Below are positions 1 through 12,300 of a DNA stretch of 64,000 nt, piece by piece. Under the pieces are notes generated by a model. The model saw only the letters and a list, made by a program, of their open reading frames with translations. It searched no databases and was not told the DNA's origin. A program made the translations under genes and the position numbers. Within the stretch, counting starts at the first letter, position 1, and every line of letters starts with the position of its first letter. Origin of the DNA: Durusdinium trenchii. Its lineage: Eukaryota > Sar > Dinophyceae > Suessiales > Symbiodiniaceae. Location of the stretch: contig CAXAMN010026772.1 of assembly GCA_963970005.1 (NCBI GenBank), positions 124,001 through 188,000 of the forward strand, read 5' to 3'.

Positions 1-405
1 GCTTCCCTTTTGCATCTGATCTTCAAGACGACACAATAGGATATAAATGGATAAATGGATATAATATTTGCATGGGTAAATCCCAAGAGTACCCCCAGTG
101 GATGGTGGTTGGGTTGCAGGCCTTCATATCAAAACCGTGATAATTGTTTCCCCACAGTTACCGGTAATTGGACAAATCATATATATATATAATATGATAT
201 AACTATGATATGATGGGGTATGTCTTGGCTCAAGCCGATGCCCACCTGCAAAATCTCACACCACACACGGCACCTGCGCTGGGCTCCGCCGGTGCTGATG
301 GCTCAGCGGGCACCTCTCCGACGGCCTGGACCAGTAAGCAAACAAACGGTGTCCGAGACCACCAAAGGTGCGCCAGCATCGCATCTTCGCGATGCTTCTA
401 CCTAT

Positions 406-475
406 CCCAGACACTCCATGTATGCCATATATGCCTACATTGACCCCTAAAACCACCCCAATGTAGGCATATGTG
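406..475 (+). repeat. palindromic dispersed element, copy 1
   Basis: CCCAGACACTCCATGTATG, then TACATTGACCCCTAAAACC and ACCCCAATGTAGGCATA. The same modules recur in at least seven places in the window. Confidence 0.7.
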
Positions 476-620
476 ATCAGTCCCCTAAGGTTCGGAGCGT
501 CCTGCTTTGTTCGGCCCCGAGTTCGAAGCCCCGGAGTTTCATCGAAGAGCGACCATCGAAACGACCATCCGAGGTCAGGAGGTACCCGGAACCAAGTCAG
601 GAGTGCTTGGTCGACAAGTT

Positions 621-710
621 TTGGAGGCCATCACTCTTAGGTTGGAGCCCATCGCACTTAGGGTGGAGGCCATGAATCTTAGGTTGGAGGCCATTGCTAT
701 TGGGTTGGAG
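621..710 (+). repeat. 21-bp tandem repeat (LEAIAIR-type), 4.3 units
   Basis: The units are exactly 21 bp and start at 621, 642, 663, 684 and 705. Each is a variant of TTGGAGGCCATYGCTMTTAGG, so translation gives LEAIxLR heptads. Shorter copies occur at 24657-24698, 26773-26811 and 27732-27766 in the opposite orientation. Confidence 0.8.
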
Positions 711-2698
711 TGCTTGGTTGATTCACAGTCTGTAGGTCATTGTTTCCAGATAAGGCATCCATTGTCCGATCAGTTAAAACAGCAGCCGACCAACCTTTCT
801 GGCCTAAACTGCCTAACGATGTCTACCCGGTCCCTCACGTTCACATATACCCTAGGCCCACCATGTGTTCAATAGCCTGAATCCCAAACAACCATTGTTC
901 TACTAAGGGTTTACACTACAGAACCAGGTCAACCATGTTGACACAATTGTCGTTTTCACTTCCCGGTGCCGTACGTGACATGTTCGAGTCTTTTCTCGAC
1001 GTCGGCAGTTCAAAGCGGATGGGTTCTTCAGCTTCAGTGGTATTTGCGTTCCGTAGGCTTTATGTGTTGATCCCTACTTGACAAGTTCTTGTGCGCAGAA
1101 TTCTGTCTTTCACAGTATGAAGTGGTTTTCGATGAACCATCATCTCAACAAATATTAATCCAAACATCCATTCAGTTGTCTTATTTTGTCTAACCTTCAT
1201 GTACCCAAAGGCTCCAAAAAGGCCTTGGTCACCTTGGTCCCGCAAGGTCTAGGGATTTGAGTGTCCGGACCCCTCCAAAGAATTCGGGTCCAGCCCCTAC
1301 TTAGGAGGGTCTGTGGTATGTGCTATCTGCAAACACCAACAAATTAGCTCCAGCTCCGGGATGTTTCGAGATGGCCTCCATCTCGTTCTCGTTGCCCTCG
1401 TTGGTCTCGTTCTCAGCAAATCAAACGATTTCATGTAGTGAATCTATCGAAGACTAGTTCCTTCTCAAAGTCAGGCTTATCCCACCAATAAAACTCAACT
1501 ATAGCTAGTACAAAATAATGAACCAAATTGGGCACCAAATGGACATCTCCAACAATATCCCTAGATAACAAAACAAACCAAATATCTCTGTCAAACCCTT
1601 TTAACATTCACCACATAGATCGCTTGGACAAGAATGAACGCATAACGTCCCTCTCATCGCCAAAGCTTCACGAGTGCTTCAGAGCATCCGAAAAGGTGGT
1701 GGTTCCGTCCCCACCCGACCCGAGGAGCGCCCCCAGCCGTGCCCGTTCCCTTCGGAATGGGACCAGCACGGACGACCCCTTCGTTGACATGACTGGAACA
1801 GAACGTCACGGGGGCCTAGTACTTCGTACGAACAGGTCGACTGATACTCCATGGGGTTTCAGCGCTCGGATGCGCTCGGGGTCTTTCTGAGGAAGAATCT
1901 GACGTCGTGCGCAAGGTCAGTTTCACATAGTTTCACACATGCAAACTTCGTTGCGTGAACTTCCATGGGTATAGATCTATATATTAGGATTTGGGCACGA
2001 AGTGATGATGCTTTTAAATGTGTTTTTGGGGCTCATGTCTACACGGCCAGCTGCAGCTGACCCCCTGGGCTTCCAACGGCGTCTGGGCTGCCCATGGTGC
2101 TCAAAGGAACTGACGACTAAGTCGAGTTGATCACCTCAGCCAAGTTGCCGAAAGCCATGCGATGTGCCGTCGGCACTGGTTGGCATGCCCTGGAAAGTGG
2201 TATCCCAAGCACTTATGGGACTGGCAGCCTGGCATCTACGGATCAATGTGGGTCAAGATTCCTGTCCAATCATTGGATGCGTAGGATTTTCTGTTTTTGT
2301 CAGGTTTCCAAGTCAATGAAGAAGCACCCCATGATCTGCCTCGAATTGGGATTTTTAGACAATGGATTGTAAGGGTTTGACATTTAGATGTTGAACTTTC
2401 AGTCCCATGATTTGTCTGGGTTTTGAGTACAGCTCATTGGTCTCCTGACTGCAGGGTCCCAGTACGGGAAACAACCCATATCAGTTGAAGAGGACTGATA
2501 TACAGATGTTGCTTGTGCTATGTATGCCACAAGTATCCACAAGTGTTATACGGCATAGACACCTGTATGTTGACTAACATATTATACTGAGGACATTTAT
2601 ATAACTCACCGGTTGCTTTGTGGCGGTCGTCCATTTTCAGGTGCGAGATGCTTGTGCCAAATGAATGTTTCAGAAATCTAGAATTTACATGAATTTAC

Positions 2699-3130
2699 CT
2701 AAGAAATTATTGGCTTCCGTGGTCTTCTGGCTTTTCTTGGACAAGAATTACCAGCCCCAAGGCCCGCCATCCATCGATCATGCCACGCCATCCTCTCAGC
2801 CAGGCCACTGGTGATTTGGGCTGGCACAGCAAATGCTTTGAGCCGTCGGGGAGAAACCGCAATCATGGCACTGCAATCATGCCTTACGACTCGATATGAC
2901 TGGATGTTTCTCGGCTGTGCTTCAAAGTGATTGATCAACTTGCTCTGGGAAGAACAGTGCAAGGCCGCTCTGTAAACTTCTGGGATCCACCTCCATCTTC
3001 CACAAGACGCAACAATCCAGACCTTTTTGCCTCCCTTTATGAAGCGTTTTTTCGAGGTCAAAGGCTGGAAGAGGGTGTCCTTTGCTAGATGACCAGTTGG
3101 GACCAGAACTAGATACATGGATTTGAACAT
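2699..3130 (-). CDS. open frame of 143 codons, weak candidate
   Basis: The minus strand reads SKKRFIKGGKKVWIVASCGR, WRWIPEVYRAALHCSSQSK and onward to a Pro/Arg-rich end. The middle looks coding-like but the ends do not. No family is recognised and no splice partners were found. Confidence 0.2.
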   Translation of the reverse strand: MFKSMYLVLVPTGHLAKDTLFQPLTSKKRFIKGGKKVWIVASCGRWRWIPEVYRAALHCSSQSKLINHFEAQPRNIQSYRVVRHDCSAMIAVSPRRLKAFAVPAQITSGLAERMAWHDRWMAGLGAGNSCPRKARRPRKPIIS

Positions 3131-5464
3131 GGGTCGTACTGGATTTGCTCTTCAGGGACCGGGAGCCAACAATTAAACCGAACACATCTCTTTCCCCCAA
3201 TGTCAGGGATGGACCCGGGAACCAGGAAAAGAATCAGCTCCACAAGATTCCGCAAAACCACGGAGCATGGTTCAGCGTATTCGACTTTGACCATGTCACT
3301 TGCCTTGCCTTGACGTAGTCGGCGTACTCCTTCATCAAAAACACACTTCGGGCGTTATCCATCTGCCTTCAGGTGATAAGGAGAGGGTACCCGACCAACA
3401 GGTGGTCATTGTTATTAATCTACATTCTCAAGTTCATCTTATATATATCTCCAGGCAGCTTCTAAATATGTATGTTATATGTGTTTTTTCTCTCTCGAAC
3501 CATTCAACACCCCAATGTACGTGTTTATTCAGTCTTAGCTAGCTAACAGCTAAAGCAGCTAAACCTCTAGGCCTGAAACCAGCACCAGGCTGCTTTTCAG
3601 CAGACAGGTGATGGAGACCTGACCAAGATAATGTCAATCCTGTTCATCGGGTCCAAAAGCCGAAGACGTGGCTGTCCGGCCATGTTCTGATTAAAAACAC
3701 AAGATTATATATAATATCTGCATGTGTATATATGTATGTAATGTATGTATATATTATACAACCATATAGCTATAGACGATATAGATATATCGGTGATCTT
3801 CATCTTGAAGATTTCGAAGGAGCCTTAAAGTCGATCCAAGTGACAAGCACGAGAGCAGGGATATTGGAAAAAGTGAAGAGACTAACTTCCCAACAAAACT
3901 TGACCAGATCAACTAGTGCATAGAAACACACCAGTATCTCAATCAAAACGGACAAACGGACTGAACTCACCCGGTTCTTAGGGCAAACACCTGTCTAAGG
4001 CAGCAAGATTGAAATCCTGTCTTCAAGAAGTTCAAGGGGATACCTTCATGCGAAGCCACTTGCGAAGCCCTGAGTTCGATCTTTTGCTGGACCCCCAGTC
4101 CATACAGTCCTGAAAGCTCAGAACTCTTAGCCAATTCTTTTTGAACGTCACACCCTCATTAATCTGCACAAAGATTGGCAGGCGCTTGTCTCTAGGGATT
4201 TCCTTCCAACGTCCTCTTCATCAAACAAACCATGGCATGTGTAGATGGAACAGAAACTCAACAGCATTCCCCTGGCTTGTTTCAGGGTATGCCCTTCCGA
4301 AAGGTGACCAAGGTCGTTGTTGACCCCCATGCTTTGATGAAAGCGGATGGCCTCAGCCAACTTCACCGTCTTTCGAGCTCTCCCACCATCAGTTCAGTGA
4401 AATGGCGCCACTGTGGACCCTCTGAAGCCCCTGTCACAGCACCAACGCTATTGGGATGTTCACTTGTGTTCACTCGATTTTACACCACTGCTCACGGGTG
4501 TTCCCCAGATCCTTGACCACATAGGTGTGACCGTAAGTGCATCAAAACAGTGAGATCTCCCAGTTCAAGCCGGAAGAAAAACTTACCAGTCTACCCATTG
4601 GACCAGGGGTCTCCCTAACTGTCTCCCTATTAAAACATATCTGCCACTTGCACACCCTCAGGTCAAACCCCTTAGCAACTGCCGGCCCTTCGCTCCCTTC
4701 GCGCCCTCTAGTCGCGCTCCTGGCGAAACTTGGCGGTGTCAAAGGCCACGATGAGATCCTAGGGATCCAGGCCCAGATTCCGCGCTTTTGGTTACCTGAA
4801 GATACCTGGAGTGCCTTGTGAGTTCAGGGAGAGGCCCTAGAATCTAGAATCCATGAAGATCCATGAAGTGGAGCGTGACAAAGAACGGGTCTAACAGGAA
4901 AAATGCAATGGAATCCATGAAGCCATTAGATGAAGAACCCTGTCTTTTCAAGGTCATCTCGCCAACCCTGTCAACATCGTCTGCGAGTTCAGGAGACAGG
5001 GTCGTACAGTCGTACAGTTCTCAGAATGCATGGAAGTCCAAGACTAATTATGTATCAAAATTCGGAGACCCACTCCTTCGACCCAGGCGTCCCGATCCCC
5101 GATCCTGTCGGAGTTCAGAATATCGACCAGTCGACACCCAGTCGACAACCAGTTCAAAGGGATCTCCCTGTCTGACAAATACCATGCCATTGGCACAGCA
5201 TCCGAATCCGAAGTCCCCAATGGCCCCGGTGAAAGACCCTCAAACGGAGGGACACCGAGAGGACCGACTGGACGCTCTCAACGACCCATCGACCCCGCGG
5301 GGATAACCCAGAGGGATTGAAACAGAGCTCAACAGAGCTTAGACTCCAATGTGACCCGCGTCCAGGTATTGTGCGTCTAACACTTCGGTGGAAACAAGTA
5401 GTCGAACTGGACTTCTATACCTACTGAGTCTGTCGTCAACTTTTTTTTGGGTGGAAATCGCAAT

Positions 5465-5526
5465 ACCTGGTTTTATGTATAATCAATGAAAAAACCAGGT
5501 TTTTGGTTTCCGTCAGGTTTTTCATG
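5465..5526. repeat. hairpin ACCTGGTTTT/AAAACCAGGT upstream of the first gene
   Basis: There is a perfect 10-bp inverted repeat, 5465-5474 against 5491-5500, with a 16-nt loop. It is followed by CCGTCAGGTTTTTCATG. The CAGGTTTT motif recurs at 12552-12710 and, inverted, near 19.8 kb. Confidence 0.55.
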
Positions 5527-5986
5527 AATAATTGAGTCCTTGGCTGAGATATGTGTTGTTGCTCGAGGGTTCCATGCAGGACGGAATGACATCGTGTAAA
5601 CATGTTTTAGATCGAGAAGAACCAACATGACAACAAATATGGAACAGGTGGCACTTGACCATGATCGATGTAGAACCATGGGTTCATTCTTGGTGTGGTT
5701 GTTCCACCAAACCTTCCGTACGCGTCATGTCATCGATGTGTCACCGATCGCGACCGCATGTCTATGTCGTGGACGAGTTCGTCACCTTTGGAACCACTGC
5801 CAGGGCCCAAGGTCCGTTTTTCTTTTTCTCTCCAGCGGTCGGAGTTGGGTGCAGCTGTGGAGAGTTCCTTGGGTGGACGGGCATGCCCTGAAACCCTGGT
5901 TGGAATTTAGAATTGTTTGGATTGCTGCAGCCTGTTTCTGGATCAATAAGTTGTTGTATTGCACACTCACCCTTTGTGGTTTGCCC

Positions 5987-6318
5987 ATGGACTGTAGAGG
6001 GCTAGCGGTGGCCTGGGAAGGGCTACTTCCCCTGAGGGAGAAGGTCAGGGGCTGTGGCAAGCTGATCACCCACCCATCTACACAGAAGTTCTGCGTTGCG
6101 AACAGGGCAAACTGCAAAGAAAACGCAAAGATCTTGAAGCCGATCTTGGGAAGAATGGCCGAACACCCGAAGAATGCTTTGCCCCACTTGGAACCTTTGC
6201 AGGCTGAGCTGCTTGCATTGGCCAACAAGTTGGGCCTCCCTGTGTCGGAAAAGGGGGTCTACCAACCGGCTGTGGAAATCAAACGGCTTGCTGGCTTTGT
6301 CAAGAGGCGAGTCAATCG
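5987..6318 (+). CDS. candidate first coding exon of the methyltransferase-like gene
   Basis: Reading from the ATG at 5987 gives about 110 residues with coding-like composition (MDCRGLAVAWEGLLPLREK and onward to KRLAGFVKRRVNRG). It has many helix-forming and charged residues and no stop. The same frame continues upstream to 5627, but that part is Cys/Trp-rich and looks like untranslated DNA, so I prefer the inner ATG. The 3' boundary is approximate. No domain is recognised. Confidence 0.4.
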
Positions 6319-9300
6319 GGGAGAGTGCACGAAGGAGCCGAGAGGTTCAATCTGTGCTTTTTGGGTGCTATGTGGTTTTGAGTTGGATTGGATCCAATTG
6401 TACTAATCCTTTAGCTGATGAGGCAACAAGTGAATATGTTTTCAATTGTTGGCCATCTTTGGTCACGATCACCTCGTTTGTAGTCCCAATTGTGTTCAAT
6501 TATCTCTTTGATTATCTGCTTCACCCTGCTAGGATGTTGCATTCCACGAGCTCTACCTCACTTTGGACCCAAATCAGGAGGACAAAGAGTTGTCTCATGC
6601 CTGTTCCCTTTCGCTCACTGGCTTCCAAATCCATCTTAAACACAACAGTAGAATTTGCAGTAGAATAAGCTATGTCCGACCCATGAATTTGTTGTGACTT
6701 TCTGGTACTGTCAAAGGATCACATCGAAGCCTATATGGCAACTCGTCGGGGTCAAGACTCTACTGCAGACCCTGATGATGCGGTGGAGGATCCGGAAGAG
6801 GATCCGGATGACCCAGTGGACATGGTTGCGTTCAACGCATGGTTGGACTCCAGAACGGCGGAGGTGAGCCCCAAGAGTTCTGAGGTGGACCCCTTGAGAT
6901 CTAGTGAGCCCAAATCCTTGTCAGAAAGTATGTCCCCTCCATCTATTGTTCCGAAGCCTTCTGGTGATTCGACATCGCAAACCCAGAGCATCTCGAACCA
7001 TCAGAATATGAACTTTGTAAGTTTTTGTTTTGATCCCATGAATCCATGGTTTCATGTTGACAGGTGTTTACCCTTCACTGCTCAGGCGAGCGGCTTGCAC
7101 AAATCCGCGCTCTGATTGCTGAGAAGAAGCAGCAGCTTCAGCAGAAGGGAGAGCTTGAGAAGTCACGTCCTGAGGCCGTTTTTAAGACTGCGTGCAAACT
7201 AACAATTATTGTAAGGGTAGATGGCAGCAACAAAACTAGACTCAGTCACCCCTCTAGGCTTTGAACCTATAAAGCCTCCACGTCACACCTACTGACCAAG
7301 GTCAGGGGGAACAACAGTTCCAGTGGATTCTTCGGGAGCAAAAGGCCCGGCCAGGCTTACAGGTGCAGGTATGTTTTGACCACATAGATTGATCCTGCAA
7401 TATGATTTTCAAATTCGTGGATACTGAACACACACATATCCGAGAACTGATATTACCCTGTTGAAGCATACACCATGGCCCTTTGTGATGATTGTAGTGA
7501 AGTAACAAAGGATGACAGTAACCGCAACCTTCAAAAACTAACCATTAGTGCAAACCCGTCATGCACAGGAAGCACCGCTCTGCCAGCTCCTACATATACA
7601 GCTGCTTCCGATTGGGATGAGACCCAACCTATGTTCAAGGCGGATGGCATTGACAGCAGCCAGCCGGTTGGTGAGGAGAAGGAACCCACTGCCCCAATCG
7701 AACCACCTGCCCCAATTGAGGAGGCGTGTGGTTTCAAATTATTTGGAAAGGTGGTTTATCCTAACTTCATGTTCAATGGACGTTTGGTGTCCAAGAAGAT
7801 TGAGGTTTAAAGATCGAAATTATATAGATATCTCAACGCAAGTTAAAACCAAAATTGGATGGTTGACCCTTTGTCCACCTGTTCCCTGGCCAGGTTCTCA
7901 CTCGGCGGGATCAGCTGAGAATGAAAGAGAAGCTGGCAGATGAAAAGAAAATCAAAGCTGTGGAGAAGAAGCTCGATGGTGCGACTGAACATGATGATGA
8001 TGAAGAAAAGGGGGGTGACGTTGCTGCCCCCAAAGCCAAGGCAAAAGGGAAGGCCAAGGCCAAAGTGGAAAAGAATGCTCAGGGGTCAAAGAAGCGTGCA
8101 AAGAATGATGATGATGAGGCACCTAGCACCCCGAAGAAGAAGCTCTTCCAGTCTGACGACGAGGATGGAAATCAGGACCTCAAAAGTGAGAGTCCGACTC
8201 TCTACCTCGACCCCATGACTGGAGAGGCAAAAACCTTGGACCAGATCTTGGAGGGCTATGTTCCCAAAAAGCATGAAAAGTCCAAGCCCCAACCTTCAAG
8301 GAAGAAGAATGCTCAAATTGAGGAAGAGATGGCAAAGGCCTCAAAGGAGGTCAAGGCCATGAAGCCGGATGCGAAAGTGATGCCAGAACAGGCCATGAAG
8401 TCCAGGTCCAAATTGAATGCGGCGCAGAAGCCCAAGGCCAAGGCAAAGGCAAAGGGAACAAACAAAAGAAAGGCGGCTGAGGAAGATGAGCCTGAAGCTA
8501 TGGAGGTGGAAGTGGAAGACTCAGATGATGAACATCCGCTTGAGGATGAGGAATTGTGTGAAAGTGAGAAGGTTGATGATGAAGAGTTGGAGGGTGGAAG
8601 GACCGCAAAGCCGAAGGCCCGGGCCAAGGCAAAGGCAAAGGCCCGGGCCAAGGCAAAGGCGAAGGCTAAGGCAAAGGCCCGGGGCAAAGCCAAGGCCAAG
8701 CCAGCCAACAAGCGTATCCAGGAATCGCCTTCTGTCAAGAAGGAAAAGAAAAGGAGAAAGGAAAAGAATGATGCTATGATGGAATTGCAGCCGGCTGACA
8801 TGGAGGACACTATGATGCAAGCCATCTTCATGACCCACCTCAAGAGGACCGAGAACCTTCATGAGGAAGAGACTAAGGACTACCTCAAATGCAAGGTCGG
8901 GGACAACTTTGACATGGTGGCCTTTTCCAACTACTGGAAGGACAAGGCAGTGGGAGTGGTTAAAAAGGCAGACAGGTCTCACCTCACATACTTTGGGTTT
9001 GGTAAGAGTTTGACATGGACCAATGGCATCACGCTGGCCTTTGTGAGCGCAAACCTTTTTGTGGCTGGCCTGTCTGGTTGGACACTTTTTGCTTTGGTTA
9101 TGGTTATATTTCATTTGTTTGAACTCCACAACTTCTACTAGTCGAATGGTATGGATACACTGGACTGGATGAAGCCTTATGATTATCACGCACCATGCAT
9201 CCTATGAACCTGTGTTTGAGTCAGTTTCATTTGAGGCATCCTATCTGGAAAAAGAACACGGCAACATTCCGGCTGACTTCAAGGATCCTACTTCAAATGT

Positions 9301-12300
9301 CCAACGGCAGGTTGCTATCATCAAGTACAACGCCGGTCAAGCGATGAGAAAAACACAAATGTGATAGTAGGCACTGACTCATGGTGTGTGCAAAGGATAT
9401 GGTCTGATGTTGGAAGGCAATAAACATATTAATGAAACACAATGACTGTTTTATAACTTGAATGTAGTTATTGTTCCATCCTTCCACGACGGCCATGTTT
9501 TGATTTTGGAAGTCACTGACCTGTGACATATGTGCTTTTGTGCGGCCAAGTGGCCAATGAGATCGCAGCCCTGAAGATGCCTCCTTAGTCATTGGGGTCA
9601 CTGGGTGTATATGCAGGCAGGCGCCAGGGGCTGTTACACATGGACCTTGAACATTCCAGGCCTTGAGGTAACCCTTCAATGTCCATCGACCTTGCAAACC
9701 AATGTCCTAGAATCATGTGTAAGTTGATTTGTTAGATCACTTCATTAATGTGTTTGCCTGCATATGGGGCCGACCATTGCCCAAAGAGTGGTCACTGATC
9801 CCAACTGACTGGCGGCTTGGAAGGGTACGTGGGGAGGACCTCACGTGAGCGGTGGTGATTCGCAAGCTCAAGTCAATGAAAACGTGCTGTCTAGGTGACT
9901 GGTGGGTGGACTGTTCTCTAGTGCTGTTGATTTCGGTAGGGTGATTCGGGTGGAAATCAAAAAACTTTCATGTTGAGTGTTTAGTCAACTGTGCAGACCC
10001 TCTGCGTATGATCGAATTTTGGCCATACCCTGCCCCTTCCCCGTCAAGCTCCTTGCTCTGGCATCGGCGATCCGAGGCCAAATGCCACCTCCTGGGCTTC
10101 GAGGCAACAAATGGGCTTTGAAGCGGGGTCTTCTTGCTGATGAAGTGAGTACCCCTTACATGATTGAACTCTTACTGGATCAATACTATTTTACTTGATG
10201 GTTTGGAACAAACTTCAATTTGTGCACCTTTGTGGGTGCCACATGGAGCTCTTAGATCGATGTTTTTTCATGTTTATGGACGAATTACTGTGTCTGCATT
10301 TGTTTGATGCGCAGTCTGGATGAGTTGATTGGTTTTATGTGTGCTCATCAGCGGCAATCTTGCTTCCATGAGTCTTTCGTGACATGATTCTTTGTTTAAA
10401 TAATGGTTGACTACTAATACCAAAATGTTCATGTGTTTTTCAGTTAAATATTGCATACTTGGTCATGCAAAACGCAGTCCAAATGAGCACCATTTTGTTC
10501 CATGCTGATATCTTGCGTGTTGGTCTGGGCCACTCGCCTTTCACCACTGTAGCTTTCTGGCAAAAGCTATGGCCTTCAGTGAGAGGTTCATCAATGACTT
10601 GTGCTGGCGCTTACGCGCATTTGGTGCGCCCAAGGTCACTTGCAGGATCTGGAGCACTGGCAGTCGCATGTGTGTTGAATTTCAGTGCAGGCAACTGCAT
10701 GTGTTCAAATTCAGACGTGTTTATTTGTGATGGGGTGTGTTGCAGGTCCTTATGCTGGCAGTACTTCTGGTCACATGGACAAATATTTCTTCTGCAGATT
10801 CTTTGAAGGACAGTTTATCAAGAGTGCGTGTTGTTTTCTTGCTGGTTGATCTCGACAAACATGTTTCTTTCATCCTTGCAGGCTGGGCTGAGCTGGGTCG
10901 AGTTCTTTGCTGGCAAGGCGGAGGCATCGAGGATGTTTCAATGGGCGGGTCATCGCACAGCCAAGCTCGATATTGACTATATGCGTGACTACAATGGACA
11001 TGTCAACCCGATGGATCTCACCACAGAAGTGGGTATGGCGTGGCTAGTCTTATGATGTTTTTTTCATTTGCATGCAATGTGCTAAAGAACAATGAGTGCT
11101 GGTTGTCAGTGGTGATTTTCAACCTTCCACGTATCTCCAAACAAATCTGTTGGTGCCACCCCGTCATCTTGACATTTACCTAGGGCAGCCATTGCTGTGG
11201 TTCTGCATGGAGATTTCACAAATGGCTGGCTTTGCCATTTTGGACTTAAATGTTCATCGTGGACTGCGGTGAACCAGGGCACAAGTGGGCGTAGCGCGTG
11301 CTGCTCCATTGGCATTGTTGAATACCAATCTGTCCGCGAAGCCAACCTACTTGCTTCACGGAACCTGGTAAAAATTGATGTTTGTTGACTAAAAGATGTT
11401 GGACAATCAATATCCATATTTGCCGCACAAAGCCATATAATGCAATCCTGGTTACTTCTGAGGATGATCCTATTGATGATGCTGGTTATCTGCTTGAATG
11501 GCACCATCATGCTAGAGCAGCCCATCTCTTCTTTCTTTGAGTTCTATCCCCGATGGAGAGATTTGGTGCAACAAATTCAGAAGCATGGGGGTCGGCATGC
11601 CGTTTCTTGTCCCAACTATCAGTGTTCCACCACTCTCTTACCCCATTCCTGCATCAATCAAGCCTCCCAAACACGTGGCGTAGTCTGGTGTCCACGTAGA
11701 GCATAGCATGTTCCTGAGATGCTTGCGCACGATCGCCGATGTTAGCCATTTCAAACGCCTAGAAGTTCAATAGTTCCAGAAACCTTGCTTCCTCCCATGC
11801 CGAGGTTCACAAAACCTGTTGGTGGATGATACACTACGGAGGCAAAAGCCCGAAAAGGCATTATGCCTTTGCCAACAGTGTCCATATTCGTGGGCTGTTT
11901 GCTGGGAAGCTCATGGGGTGGGTCAAACATAAAGAAGAGAAAGAACGGGACGGCAAGAAGGTGGGATTGGTAGACAAATACGTGGACAAGAATGGTGTCA
12001 AAAGGTGGAAGGGAAACAAAAACCTACGTTCCAGTGAGATGCTAGCCTGTATAATTGAATCAATTGTTTCCGGTTTTAGTTTCTTGACTTGGTTGATGGG
12101 TTTATGCTCCACGTCTTCTTCCTAGTTGAGATTGTTTTGTTTTGACCTATCATGAATGATCATGAAAGGAACAGTCCTTATACACAATTGTTGATTAAAC
12201 CCAAACGACTCCTTATCCTCACGGTTCGATCTTACGATAAGCTAAGGAACTATCCTCGGAAATTTGGAATTCGATTGGTGTCTCTATGGAAACGTATGAT

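Larger units (their letters stand above)
1..5440. other. gene-poor left flank
   Basis: No supported gene apart from the weak minus-strand frame at 2699-3130. It holds a palindromic dispersed element copy (406-475), a 21-bp tandem repeat (621-710) and several AT-rich tracts (for example 3440-3480 and 3715-3790). Other open frames are short and change composition along their length. Confidence 0.5.

Noticed and set aside
223..236. TTGGCTCAAG, identical to the 3' ten bases of the dinoflagellate splice leader, as a sign of a retroposed mRNA
   Set aside because: The bases before it do not continue the leader, and a ten-base match can arise by chance.
5627..5986. N-terminal extension of the first exon of the methyltransferase-like gene
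   Set aside because: Open frame, but Cys/Trp/Phe-rich with no coding character; the ATG at 5987 is preferred.
8313..9189. Long minus-strand frames opposite the lysine-rich exon
   Set aside because: They are antisense to a low-complexity exon; Ala/Phe/Leu repeats mirror the Lys/Ala codons.
11233..11256. GCCATTTTGG resembling the middle of the splice leader
   Set aside because: It lies inside a conserved exon (CHFGLKC), so it is coding sequence.
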